Part shown: in pieces, positions 44,101 through 52,115 of the stretch
Layout: every line of letters begins with the position of its first letter
Position numbering within the stretch: position 1 is the first letter of the stretch
Assembly: GCA_016124745.1 (NCBI GenBank)
Contig: WGNC01000010.1
Location: 124,001-188,000 of the forward strand
Length of the DNA stretch: 64,000 bases
DNA from: Thiobacillus sp.
GTDB taxonomy: Bacteria > Pseudomonadota > Gammaproteobacteria > Burkholderiales > Thiobacillaceae
Direction of reading: 5' to 3'
Notes under the pieces: generated by a model
What the model was told of the DNA's origin: nothing
Databases searched by the model: none
The model's input: only the letters and a program-made list of their open reading frames with translations
Program-made: the position numbers and the translations under genes

Positions 44101-44869
44101 CGGCCGCCACCCCGCGCAGGAATTTCAGCACCGGCAGAGTCGAGGCGCTGTCGAGCGCGGTGTAGCCGCCGCTGGTTTCCTTGGTCAGATTGGCGCCGGA
44201 TTCCACCAGCCGCCTGAGCACCTCGAGCTTGCCGGTGGAGGCGGTATAGATCGCGCAGGTGGCGCCGTTGACGTTCTGGTTGTCGACATTGGCGCCACGG
44301 GCGATGAGCAGGGACACGAGTTCCGGGTCGCCATGGACGCAGGCGAACCAAAGCGCGTGGTGATCGTCGTCGTTGACGTGGTTGGGATCGGCGCCCCATT
44401 CCAGCAGTTCCTCCACCAGGCCGCGCTCGCCCTTGAGCGCGGCCAGCATGAGCGGTGACATGCCGTTGTCGATGCGAGCGTGCAGGCGGTCGGGCGGGAA
44501 GCCGTGTGCCGCCATCCAGTCGGCCAGGGCCGCGGAATGTGAAGCAGGCTGGGGCGTGGCCGATTCGGACTGGCGGTGCTGTGCCCAGCCCTGCCAGCCG
44601 CCCAGGAGGTTGTAGACCCGGGCGTAGCCGAAGCCGGCGATGAACTGGCAGATGTCGCGGCTGCTGTTGCCGTGATAGCAGTAGACCAGGACCGGGCGTT
44701 CGCGCTGGCGGCTTTTCATGAGCCGCATGAAGAGCGTGTCGTAGGCGGGCTCGGCGCCTTCGATGTGGCCCTGGGCGTAGCTGGCCGCGTCGCGCGTGTC
44801 GAGGATCAGCAGGTCGGGGTCGGCGCGCAGATCCTGAACGTGAGCGGGGTGGATGTCGTGGTAGTTCAT
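44093..44869 (-). CDS. Rhodanese-ankyrin repeat fusion protein
   Basis: 258 residues. A rhodanese domain at 5-100 has the active-site loop CYHGNSSRD (Cys near residue 64). A linker follows, then four ankyrin repeats (NGMSPLMLAALKGERGLVEELLEWGADPN, DHHALWFACVHGDPELVSLLIARGANVD and two more). It could deliver sulfane sulfur to a partner held by the ankyrin surface. Overlaps both neighbours by 4-8 bases. A degraded copy of its 3' end lies at 40726-40917. Confidence 0.88.
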   Translation of the reverse strand: MNYHDIHPAHVQDLRADPDLLILDTRDAASYAQGHIEGAEPAYDTLFMRLMKSRQRERPVLVYCYHGNSSRDICQFIAGFGYARVYNLLGGWQGWAQHRQSESATPQPASHSAALADWMAAHGFPPDRLHARIDNGMSPLMLAALKGERGLVEELLEWGADPNHVNDDDHHALWFACVHGDPELVSLLIARGANVDNQNVNGATCAIYTASTGKLEVLRRLVESGANLTKETSGGYTALDSASTLPVLKFLRGVAAVA

Positions 44870-45447
44870 GGCGTGGGCTCCTCTTGCAAGTCAGGCATGG
44901 GCAACGATGTCCGCAAGGTTTGCTTGAAACCTTTCATCACCGGCTTCGGGATCAGGGCTTCGGCGCGCACGCGCCAGGCGTGGAGGGCGTCGGCCAATGC
45001 GGGGTTGGTGCCCTGCCGGGCCTGCGCGATCAGGGCGTGGACGTCGCCGCCGAGTCCCTGCCCGGGCCGTTCGCGGACCACGTCGTAGACGGCAGTCAGC
45101 GCGGCTTTTTCCGAGCGGCCCATCTTGCACTTGCCGTCGAGGATCTTGAGCATGATGGCGGTGACGCAGTCGAGGTGGGCCGGTTCTAAATCGGTGGCCT
45201 GCGCCCACTGCGCGGCCGGATGCAACGGGATATCGGCGCGCGGCGGGTCCGCATCCCACAGTGCCTTGAAACGGGTGTCGAGATGCGACAGCAGCCGGTC
45301 GGTCGCCTCCAGTTGCTGCAAGCCGGCGCGCGGGGCGAGGGCGCCGGTCTGTAGGGCCTGCTTCAGCTGCTCGCGCTGGGCCCAGACCTGCGCGATGCGG
45401 TCCTTGAGCCGGCCGATTTCCTGTCGGGTGTCGTGCTCGGCGCTCAT
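44866..45447 (-). CDS. Nif-operon protein of unknown function (193 aa)
   Basis: 193 residues. N-terminal coiled coil (ETRQEIGRLKDRIAQVWAQREQLKQ type, residues 5-40) and a helical C-terminal domain with HLDCVTAIMLKILDGKCKMGRSEK near 105-128, where two cysteines lie 15 residues apart. I do not recognise it. Coupled by overlap to the rhodanese-ankyrin gene and 14 bases after the TPR gene, so it is part of the nif operon. Confidence 0.65.
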   Translation of the reverse strand: MSAEHDTRQEIGRLKDRIAQVWAQREQLKQALQTGALAPRAGLQQLEATDRLLSHLDTRFKALWDADPPRADIPLHPAAQWAQATDLEPAHLDCVTAIMLKILDGKCKMGRSEKAALTAVYDVVRERPGQGLGGDVHALIAQARQGTNPALADALHAWRVRAEALIPKPVMKGFKQTLRTSLPMPDLQEEPTP

Positions 45448-45461
45448 TCCATATTCCTTGG

Positions 45462-45914
45462 CTAGATTCCTGCCGCCAGCGACGCCACCACCGAGCTGCC
45501 GATGCCGTCGCTGGGATCGAGTTGTTCGAGTTGCGCCAGGATGGCGACCGAGGCGGGCGTGTTGCCGCGGCGCAGTTCGATGAAGGCCGTGGCCTTGAGG
45601 GTGAGCAGGGCGAAGCTGGCTGCCTGGCCGTTCAGCATGTCGAGGGTCCAGTCGCGCCAGTCGTCCGGTAGCCGGCCGAGCCGGGCGGCTTCGCGCATGC
45701 CGAGCGCGGCCATGTCGTAGGCGGCGTCGAACGCGCATTCGCGGTTGTAGAACTTGACCAGCGCGCGATAGAGCGGCAGTGAGGCGGGCGCCTGGCTGCG
45801 CGCGATGCCGAACAGCAGTTCGGCGCCGGCCGGGTCGCTGCGGTACAGCACCATGCCGCGCTGCAACAGCGCCATGGCGTGGGCCGGCAGGCTGTCGATG
45901 TCCGGGTCAATCAT
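45462..45914 (-). CDS. Nif-cluster TPR-like protein B
   Basis: 150 residues, helical, paralogous to the protein at 29204-29713. Both contain a start AxxLLxxxxxxAPxxLxxxxALxxxYxxxxxxDxA and the pattern LKATAFIELRRGNTPASVAILAQL. Its stop-start spacing and 8-base overlap with the sagB-like gene place it in the nifE-led operon. Function unknown. Confidence 0.7.
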   Translation of the reverse strand: MIDPDIDSLPAHAMALLQRGMVLYRSDPAGAELLFGIARSQAPASLPLYRALVKFYNRECAFDAAYDMAALGMREAARLGRLPDDWRDWTLDMLNGQAASFALLTLKATAFIELRRGNTPASVAILAQLEQLDPSDGIGSSVVASLAAGI

Positions 45915-46563
45915 AGGCAGGCAGGGTCAGCAGCCGGGGATCGTCCACCGGCATGCCGACGGCGAAGTGGTAGAGCACCTGGAATCGCGTATCGGCGAGG
46001 CCCAGCACCTCGTGGTCGGCATCGTCGAAGAAACAGCCGATGCCGGTGCCACGCCAGCCGGCGGCTTCGGCCTCGAGCGTGACGACGTGGCCGAGCATGC
46101 CGGCCTCCCAGTGCAGGTGGCGGTAGGCGGCGGGGTTGTCTGCGATGGGGGCGGCGAATTCGGCGACGAACATCAGGGTGACGGCGCTGTGCGAGGCGAT
46201 GTCCTGGTGGCACGACAGCGTGCGTGCGGTTTTCGCGGCGGCGGCCTGCAGCAGCAGGAACAGCGGCAGGTCGCGGTCGGCCGCCTGCCATTCGAACTCG
46301 GCGCGGCAGGCTTCGCGCAATGCGGCTTCGGCGGCATCACTGCGCGGCAGTGCATAGAGGCCGGGCGCGACGTCCTCCACTCGGTGCACCAGCAGCACCG
46401 GATGCACGCGCGCAGCATGCGGCCACAGCGTCCATACCGGCGAGTTGCCCGGCAGCAGGCAGGATAGCAGTCGGCGGAACACGGCGTGGGGCAGGACGGA
46501 GTGGCCGTCGAAGGCCTGGGCGCTGCGGCGGTTGAGGATGACCTGCGCGCGGGTGGGCTTTCG

Positions 46564-46604
46564 GCCCCCTCTCCCGCAGGCGGGAGAGGGGCGGGGAGAG
46601 GGAA
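46564..46604. repeat. Palindromic dispersed repeat at the sagB frameshift
   Basis: CCCCCTCTCCCGCAGGCGGG then AGAGGGGCGGGGAGAGGG; hairpin CTCTCCCGC/GCGGGAGAG. The reading frame of the sagB-like gene differs on its two sides. Confidence 0.8.
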
Positions 46605-47001
46605 GGTTTGTGCGTTAGTGGCAGGGATTGCGCCGCGCGTGGCCGCAGCCACGTCCTCGATCAGCGGCCACTGGCAGAGCGGGTGTGGATCGAGCAGGCT
46701 GGGGCGACCAGAGAAGTGGGGCCAGCTTTCAGGTAAGGGAGCACTCGCTTCCAGCGCGACGATGAACTCGGGCTCTTCCGCCTCAACCCCCGCAAAATCC
46801 GCGGCGCGATCGAGCCCCAGGCAGGCGGCGACTTGCCGCGATTCCAGATTCAACGGCTGAGCGCGCCAGCCTAGCAGACTCGCGGCGTAGCTGATGGCGG
46901 CTAGCACATGGCCGAGGTCGAGCTGGCAGTAGCGGAAGGCGCGCTCGCCGTATTTCCAGGCCTCGCGCCAGTGGATCGAACTGAAGCCGAGCCACAGGCC
47001 T

Positions 47002-47042
47002 GCCCTCTCCCCCGGCCCCACTCCCGCTTGCGGGAGAGGGGT
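47002..47042. repeat. Palindromic dispersed repeat inserted in frame in sagB
   Basis: CCCTCTCCCCCGGCCCCACT then CCCGCTTGCGGGAGAGGGG, same family as 46564. It adds about 14 residues to the protein without shifting frame. Confidence 0.75.
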
Positions 47043-47530
47043 GTCAGGCCACGCGCGATGCTCCAGCACATGCGACTGGCTCTGGTAGTGATGTAGACCG
47101 TCAGTGACCCCTTGCACGCCGCTGGCGATGCCCCAGGTTTCGGTGGGGTGCAGGTTGCCCGAAGACGGGTTGGCGCGCAGCGCCCAGCGCGCCCCGGCGT
47201 ATTCCTTCCAGGCGGTGAGGCCGACGCAGAGGCGCAGCAGCGTGCTCAGCGACTCGACATCGAGCGGCGCGGCCGGACGCGCGTCGGGCAGGGCCGCCCA
47301 GGCGATGTCGGGTTCGGGCAGGTCGCGCGGCAGGGCCAGAATTTCCGTGTTTGTCCAGTGGCGGAACGGGTCGGGCTGCGCATCCCAGTCGAGCGTGCCG
47401 GGGCCGGCGGCGTAGCGGTCGAGGTGGTGCTTGGTGCGCTGGTGGTAGTCGCGCACGGTCTGGCAAGGGCTTTTCGGAGTGTCCATGCCGACTTCGACAG
47501 ACTCAGCTGCGACAGGTGCCGCCGCATGGA

Positions 47531-47809
47531 TCATGGCGCGACCGGTGTATACGACAGTTCGCCGGGCAGACAGCCGATCGGTTCGGCGAGGCTGCCGTTC
47601 GGCCCCGTCTCGAAGCTCACCAGATAGATCTCGTCGTCGGGCGCGGCTTCGGCATGGCCGACGGTGACCACCATGCCGCGGGTGCCGGCGCGCGCGAGCA
47701 GGTCGCCGGGCTTGGCGCCGGGGATGCCGCTCTCGCCTGTTTCTTCCAGCGGATCGTTGAACAGGTCGAGTGCGGCGAACACGCAGTCGCCTGGCTGAAA
47801 ATCGCTCAT
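47531..47809 (-). CDS. NifZ-like domain protein
   Basis: 92 residues. GDCVFAALDLFNDPLEE and GTRGMVVTVGHAEAAPDDEIYLVSFE follow the NifZ pattern (GDxVxxxxxxxND..., GxxGxVxxxG..., YxVxFE). It would be a short second NifZ-type protein besides that at 28165-28680. Starts on ATGA overlapping the apbE stop, and its stop overlaps the sagB start. Role inferred only from family resemblance and context. Confidence 0.7.
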   Translation of the reverse strand: MSDFQPGDCVFAALDLFNDPLEETGESGIPGAKPGDLLARAGTRGMVVTVGHAEAAPDDEIYLVSFETGPNGSLAEPIGCLPGELSYTPVAP

Positions 47810-48888
47810 CAGGCCAGCTCCACGATTTTGACGCTTGCAGGGTGTGCGACGAAATGCACCATCGCGGCCATGCCGGGGGTCAGCTGCACCCGGCCGGCTT
47901 CGTCGACGATCATGACTTCGCGCACGCCGAGGCTGCGCGCGACTTCGGGCCACGCTGTGCTGCCTGCCACCACCAGCGCAGTTGCGGCGACGTCGGCGCG
48001 CGCGGCGTCCGGATGCAGCACGGTCGCGGAGACCACATGCGTTGCCGGCTGGCCGCTGCGCGGATCGATGATGTGCGGGTAGCGGCGGTCGCCGTCCTGG
48101 CGATAGCGCTCGTAGGTGCCGGAGGTCACCACGGCCATGCGTCCGCTGACTTCGAGCGACGCGATGGCGCCTTCTCCCTGCGGGTGGCGCAAATCAGAGC
48201 GGCCGCCCAGCGGATGGCGTATGCCAATGCGCCAGGGGCGGTCGCCGCGGGTTCCGGACACCGCGAGGTTGCCGCCGAGGTTGACGAGCGCGTTCTTGTA
48301 TCCGTGCGCGGCCAGGCGGTCGAGCGCCTGGTTCAACGCCACGCCCTTGGCATGGCCGCCGAGGTCGATCTGCACCTGCGGGTTGCGGCTGCTGACGCGA
48401 TTGCCGTCGAATACCAGGTCGTCCATGCTGGGCGCCGCGGCGACCAGTTCGAACAGCGCCGTTGCATCGGGTGCGCCGCCGACCGGCAGCACATCGTTGT
48501 GGAAGCCCCACAGCCCGACGAGCTTGCCGATGGCCGGGTTGAACCGGCCGTCGCTGGCGCGGGCGAGATCGCGTGCCTGATGCAGCAGCGGCAGCAGGTC
48601 GGCTGCGACCGCGTGCGTGCGGCCGGCCGCCAGCGCGCGGTTGAGGTCGCCCAGCGCACCGGGCTTCCAGGCATGCCAGTCGCGGTTCTGCTGCGTGAAA
48701 GCGTGCGACACGTCGGCGATGGCCGCGCGCGCGGCCTCGCTGTCCGCGGCCAGCACGTCGACACCGACCAGCGTGCCGAAGACGTACATTTCCTCGCTGA
48801 CCAGGGTTGCGGCGCGCGAACTGCCCAGCGCCGGCAGCAGGCAGGCGCCGAGGCCGAGCTTCATGAAATCACGACGGTTGAGCGGCAT
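47809..48888 (-). CDS. apbE: ApbE-type FAD:protein FMN transferase, Tat-exported
   Basis: 359 residues. N-terminal twin-arginine signal NRRDFMKLGLGACLLPALG, then an ApbE domain: VFGTLVGVDVLA, IDLGGHAKGVALNQALD, NLGGNLAVSGTRG and HIIDPRSGQPATHVVSATVL. It attaches FMN to Thr of SGAT motifs in the periplasm. The nearest candidate substrates are RnfG (FSGATIT) and RnfD of the nif-linked Rnf complex. Being in the nifE operon, it is probably induced together with them. Confidence 0.92.
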   Translation of the reverse strand: MPLNRRDFMKLGLGACLLPALGSSRAATLVSEEMYVFGTLVGVDVLAADSEAARAAIADVSHAFTQQNRDWHAWKPGALGDLNRALAAGRTHAVAADLLPLLHQARDLARASDGRFNPAIGKLVGLWGFHNDVLPVGGAPDATALFELVAAAPSMDDLVFDGNRVSSRNPQVQIDLGGHAKGVALNQALDRLAAHGYKNALVNLGGNLAVSGTRGDRPWRIGIRHPLGGRSDLRHPQGEGAIASLEVSGRMAVVTSGTYERYRQDGDRRYPHIIDPRSGQPATHVVSATVLHPDAARADVAATALVVAGSTAWPEVARSLGVREVMIVDEAGRVQLTPGMAAMVHFVAHPASVKIVELA

Positions 48889-48940
48889 GGTGGGACTCCT
48901 TGTAATCCAGGTGCAAAATGCCCGCGGTGGGACACATGGC

Positions 48941-48982
48941 CTTCGATCGTTCGACAAGCTCACGACTCAGGCCGAACGGTAA
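48941..48982. repeat. Dispersed repeat copy upstream of apbE
   Basis: CCTTCGATCGTTCGACAAGC then TCACGACTCAGGCCGAACGG, same family as 29132 and 34710. Lies in the 132-base gap between apbE and the next gene upstream. Confidence 0.75.
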
Positions 48983-49020
48983 CGGGGGTTCGTCTCGTAC
49001 CGAGGAAATAAGATCGAAGT

Positions 49021-49443
49021 TCATCCGAGCAGCACCTCGTAGGCCTTCCGCAGCAGATCCATTTCCACCGGCATGCCGCCCGCGGCCTCCGTGATGGCGA
49101 TGAAGCGGCCGCCCAACGCCGCGGCTTCGTCGAAGGGCGGATCGATCGTGGTGAAGCTGGCCAGATGTAACGCGACCGGGCCGTCGGGCGTGTCCACCGT
49201 TGCCTGGAATTCGGACTCGTGCGCCAGGCTGCCGGCAGGCAGCCCCATCCGGTCCTCGGTCGCCTTGATGAAAGCTGCCGGGTGATGCACCACCTGCTGC
49301 GGGTCCGCGTCTTCGATCAGGTCGGCCAGCGCCGGCAGCGGGGTGAAGGCGACGGTGCCGTGCGGCAGGCGCAGGAAGCGCAGGCGGCCGCTGGTCTTCT
49401 GTTTATGGACCAGGATCAGGCGCAGGTCGGTCGGCATGTCCAT
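49021..49443 (-). CDS. Nif-operon protein of unknown function (140 aa)
   Basis: 140 residues, cytoplasmic, alpha-beta. Visible stretches: LRLILVHKQKTSGRLRFLRL, HPAAFIKATEDRMGLPAGSL and PPFDEAAALGGRFIAITEAAGGMPVEMDLLRKAYE. I do not recognise a named family. It lies in the nifE-led operon, 12 bases after the next gene upstream, and is followed by the repeat-bearing gap before apbE. Confidence 0.65.
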   Translation of the reverse strand: MDMPTDLRLILVHKQKTSGRLRFLRLPHGTVAFTPLPALADLIEDADPQQVVHHPAAFIKATEDRMGLPAGSLAHESEFQATVDTPDGPVALHLASFTTIDPPFDEAAALGGRFIAITEAAGGMPVEMDLLRKAYEVLLG

Positions 49444-49455
49444 CGAGTCGCTCAG

Positions 49456-49806
49456 TCACACCGCCGCCAGCAGGCGAGGCTCCGCCTTCACCACGCCGTC
49501 GCGTCCCCACACCGTGACCGCCTCGACGAACCAGTTGGGCTTGTCGGGGTGCAGGGTCAGCACGTCGAATTCGGCGTAGTAGCTGCCGTCGCTGTTGAGC
49601 GTGAGGCTGCCGCAGCGGACTCCCTGCGGGTTGCGCCAAATGCCCTCGTAGCTCGGCAGATTGTTGGCGGGATCGGTGCCCTCGACGAATACCGCATCCT
49701 GCAGGCGGATGACGGGCGAACTCCTCAGGCACGCGGCCTCCTTGCGCAGCACCCCGCACAACTGTTCGGCGGTGTGCAGCCAGCTCTCGGGCAGTTCCAT
49801 GTTCAT
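49456..49806 (-). CDS. Nif-operon protein of unknown function (116 aa)
   Basis: 116 residues: a helical start (ESWLHTAEQLCGVLRKEAACL) and a beta-rich remainder (LTLNSDGSYYAEFDVLTLHPDKPNWFVEAVTVWG). Not recognised. It starts 11 bases after the [2Fe-2S] ferredoxin stop and was probably recruited with it. Two Met codons (49806 and 49800) are possible starts. Confidence 0.65.
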   Translation of the reverse strand: MNMELPESWLHTAEQLCGVLRKEAACLRSSPVIRLQDAVFVEGTDPANNLPSYEGIWRNPQGVRCGSLTLNSDGSYYAEFDVLTLHPDKPNWFVEAVTVWGRDGVVKAEPRLLAAV

Positions 49807-49817
49807 CCGCTCCGTGT

Positions 49818-50141
49818 TCACCAGATCTCGGCCGGCGCCTTGAGGCTTTCCACCGGCTGGCCGCCGAGCAGATGCTGGTCGAAGATCGTGTTCACGTCGG
49901 CCACTTTGACGTTGCTGTAGAGAATGCCCTCGGGGTAGACCAGTACGTTCGGCCCCATGCCGCACGGGCCGAGACAACCGCTGAGGGTGACGGCGATCCT
50001 GTCGAAGACCTGGCGCTGCTGGTATTGGAAGAGGAATTCGTCCTGTACCTCGCGGCAGCCGCGTTCGGCGCAGGAGCCGCGCGGGTGTCCAGCCGGTCGT
50101 GCCTGTGAACAGATGAATACGTGTATCTCGGGTTTCGGCAT
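49818..50141 (-). CDS. Thioredoxin-like [2Fe-2S] ferredoxin
   Basis: 107 residues. Cysteines in HVFICSQARPAGHPRGSC and SGCLGPCGMGPNVLVYP give the C-x11/12-C...C-x3-C pattern of the Shethna-type [2Fe-2S] ferredoxins related to the NuoE fold. In nif operons such ferredoxins are candidates for electron supply or oxygen protection. Nine bases after fdxB. Confidence 0.88.
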   Translation of the reverse strand: MPKPEIHVFICSQARPAGHPRGSCAERGCREVQDEFLFQYQQRQVFDRIAVTLSGCLGPCGMGPNVLVYPEGILYSNVKVADVNTIFDQHLLGGQPVESLKAPAEIW

Positions 50142-50150
50142 GATGAAATC

Positions 50151-50444
50151 TCAGGCGACCAGCGGAAGGGATTGGTGGGTGTGGCACTGCTTGGGGCAGA
50201 CCCGGGCGCAGGAACCGCAGCCGATGCAGTCGAGCGCGTTGGCGATCGACATGACCATGTTGTTGTCCTCGTCCTCGTCGTCATACGCATCGTCGTCCGC
50301 CTCGCGTTCGATCAGGTCGAACACGTCGCGCGGGCAGACCTTGTAGCAGCGGCCGCAGCCGATGCAGGTCTTCTGGTTGAGGTCGACCAGGAAGGTGGGG
50401 GTCCAGGCGCTGCCGCCGCGGGTGAGTCCGGTGATGGGATCCAT
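50151..50444 (-). CDS. fdxB: Nif-specific ferredoxin III (2[4Fe-4S])
   Basis: 97 residues with two cluster motifs, CIGCGRCYKVCPRDVF near residue 27 and CIGCGSCARVCPKQC near residue 73. A highly acidic insert DDDAYDDEDEDNN separates them, as in FdxB proteins. Start ATG 50444 follows the upstream stop by one base. Likely electron carrier to nitrogenase or to cofactor synthesis. Confidence 0.92.
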   Translation of the reverse strand: MDPITGLTRGGSAWTPTFLVDLNQKTCIGCGRCYKVCPRDVFDLIEREADDDAYDDEDEDNNMVMSIANALDCIGCGSCARVCPKQCHTHQSLPLVA

Positions 50445-50445
50445 G

Positions 50446-50658
50446 TCAGCCTTCCTTCTGCGCCGCGGCAAGGCGGGCGTTGGCGTCGGCCCAGGCCTTG
50501 CAGGCATCGTAGGTGGATTGCGCGATCGGGTGGATGTCCGCGTAGGCTGCCGGCAGGCGGTCTTCCACCAGGTCGTGCAGTTGCGACGCCCATTCGCTGG
50601 CGATGCGCTTGAGTTTCTTGACCTCGCGGTCGAGGTCCTTGAGTTCGTCTTCGCTCAT
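50446..50658 (-). CDS. CCE_0567/DUF683-type small nif protein
   Basis: 70 residues, two helices: ELKDLDREVKKLKRIASEWASQLHDLVEDRLP, then a second helix DACKAWADANARLAA. This is the small helical-hairpin family found next to the nifX-associated protein and fdxB in many nif clusters. Function not established. Confidence 0.88.
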   Translation of the reverse strand: MSEDELKDLDREVKKLKRIASEWASQLHDLVEDRLPAAYADIHPIAQSTYDACKAWADANARLAAAQKEG

Positions 50659-50739
50659 TTTTTTGCTCCTTGATGTAAGCAGTGAACAGTGAGCCGCATG
50701 GCTGGCCGGTTCCACTGTTTAATGTTCACCTTTCGCCGC

Positions 50740-51207
50740 TCACAACTCCGCGACTTCCCGGTGCGTGCCGATGATCTGCAGCGCGACCGAGAGCAGCTTG
50801 TCGGCTTCGTCCTTCATCTTCGACAGGCTCTCGTAGCCGTAGCGATGCACATCGCGCACGGTGCGGTCCATGACCACCAGCTTGCCCACCGTGATGAGCG
50901 CGCGGCCGAAACCTTCGTGGGTGATGTTCATCATCGGCACGGCCATCAGCCCGCATTCCTTTTCGATCAGCGCGGCGATGCCGTTGTAGAACGCCTTGAC
51001 GCGTGAAAGCGTCTGCTCGTCGGGATCGCCGATCACCGGGATCTCGCGGCGCTGCTCCTTGGACAGGATGTAGGGCGCGAGGATGCGCGCGACCGGCCAG
51101 CCGTCGTAGGTGCCGTAGCTGTCGATGGCGCGCATCTGCTTCACCATCTCCTTGATGAAATCGGTTTCGAGTATCGGGTCGAGTTCGACCGTTGCTGCGT
51201 CAGTCAT
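50740..51207 (-). CDS. NifX-associated nitrogen fixation protein (DUF269)
   Basis: 155 residues with the hallmark region FIKEMVKQMRAIDSYGTYDGW, then VIGDPDEQTLSRVKAFYNGIA and a helical end. DUF269 proteins sit between nifX and DUF683 genes in FeMo-co operons; role unknown. Overlaps the rseC-like gene by 8 bases. Confidence 0.93.
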   Translation of the reverse strand: MTDAATVELDPILETDFIKEMVKQMRAIDSYGTYDGWPVARILAPYILSKEQRREIPVIGDPDEQTLSRVKAFYNGIAALIEKECGLMAVPMMNITHEGFGRALITVGKLVVMDRTVRDVHRYGYESLSKMKDEADKLLSVALQIIGTHREVAEL

Positions 51208-51739
51208 GAGTGGACTCCTTGATGGGAATGATCGGAAAGGGTGTCGTGCGCAATGCGGCCAATGGCGAAACCGTGATGCGCGGCGTGCGCGTGAAGCCGC
51301 GTGCGACGACGAGACCGACGGCGAAGCCGGCTGCCATGGCCGCCACCGCGGCCGCATCGCCGAGTTTGAACAGCGAGGCGACGACCGCGCCGAGCACGGC
51401 CAGCACGGTCGGGAGCACATAACCCAGCAGGCCCGCGCGCAGCAGATCGGCTTCGGTCATGTTCAGCACCAGCTCCTCGCCCGGCTGCACCGACAGATCG
51501 CAGGCCAGCGGCACCGGCGGCTTGTTGCGGCTGAAGAACTTGCCGAGGCCGGACACGCCGCAGCTGGATTGTGCGTGGCAGGCCGCGCAGCCCTGCTGCG
51601 AGGACGCCTCGACCCAGACTTTTCCGATTCCGGCGGAGACGACGCGCGCCCGTGTTTCGATCGTGAATCGGTTTGGGCCTAGTGTTTGCTCCCTCTCCTG
51701 CAGGCGGGAGAGGGTTGGGGAGAGGGGAATGCCGCCCAT
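51200..51739 (-). CDS. RseC/MucC-family membrane protein with altered N-terminus
   Basis: 179 residues if started at ATG 51739. RseC core: IETRARVVSAGIGKVWVEAS, the Cys-rich loop GCAACHAQSSCGVSGLGKFF, and two membrane helices (AGLLGYVLPTVLAVLGAVVA; VAAMAAGFAVGLVVA). RseC proteins form part of the Rnf/SoxR-reducing system and may help Rnf electron flow. The first ~20 residues (IPLSPTLSRLQEREQTLG) are translated dispersed-repeat DNA; normal RseC proteins begin directly at the IETRAR segment, so the original start has been replaced. Confidence 0.82.
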   Translation of the reverse strand: MGGIPLSPTLSRLQEREQTLGPNRFTIETRARVVSAGIGKVWVEASSQQGCAACHAQSSCGVSGLGKFFSRNKPPVPLACDLSVQPGEELVLNMTEADLLRAGLLGYVLPTVLAVLGAVVASLFKLGDAAAVAAMAAGFAVGLVVARGFTRTPRITVSPLAALRTTPFPIIPIKESTHD

Positions 51740-52115
51740 GTCGATCATTCCTCCCACCCTTCTTCGGTCATCGAGCCGAAGCGGTCGTCAATCGGTTTGG
51801 GCGTCACGTTCGCCCCCTCTCCCGCTCGCGGGAGAGGGTTGGGCATACGATCTTTCACGAGCTTCAGCGCGTAGAAAGTCGGAGTCCCCTTGTGGGGGAG
51901 AGGGAGGCGAACGCTACTGTCGCATGTGTTCGCGCTCATTCCTGCCATTCCTCTTGAGCCATCGAGCCGAAGCGGTCGTCAATCGGTTTGGGCGTCACGT
52001 TCGCCCCCTCTCCCGCTCGCGGGAGAGGGTTGGGGAGAGGGAGGCGAACACTACTGTTGCATGTGTTCGCGCTCATTCCTGCCATTCCTCTTGAGCCATT
52101 GAGCCGAAGCGGTCG
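51688..52115. repeat. Tandem duplications of the nifX 3' end with palindromic repeats
   Basis: A segment starting CGAGCCGAAGCGGTCGTCAA with a CTCTCCCGCTCGCGGGAGAG hairpin occurs at 51773-51845 and again at 51963-52034. A segment AGGGAGGCGAAC...GCATGTGTTCGCGCTCATTCC...GAGCCGAAGCGGTCG occurs at 51901-51977 and 52039-52115. The second copy of the latter is the true end of nifX (RFGSMAQEEWQE). Two or three partial copies of the nifX tail thus fill the 315-base gap. Confidence 0.85.

Larger units (their letters stand above)
45907..47534 (-). pseudogene. SagB-type nitroreductase gene, split by a repeat-associated frameshift
   Basis: The first part reads from 47534 (or ATG 47486, MDTPKSPCQTVRDYH) with typical SagB features: RYAAGPGTLDWDAQPDPFR, NPSSGNLHPTETW (flavin-binding) and SYAASLLGWRAQPLNLE. 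Near 46564-46604 a palindromic repeat sits in the gene and the frame changes. The correct C-terminal half continues in another frame (TRAQVILNRRSAQAFDGHSV, HPVLLVHRVEDVAPGLYALP, AGMLGHVVTLEAEAAGWRG). A second copy of the same repeat at 47002-47042 is in frame and reads LPQAGVGPGERAG. Flavin oxidoreductase in origin; as written it is broken unless frameshifted or expressed as two pieces. Confidence 0.75.

Noticed and set aside
51688-52115. Repeated hairpins considered as a CRISPR or multiple terminators
   Set aside because: No regular spacing or spacers. They are tandem duplications carrying the nifX 3' end plus a dispersed palindrome, without T runs.
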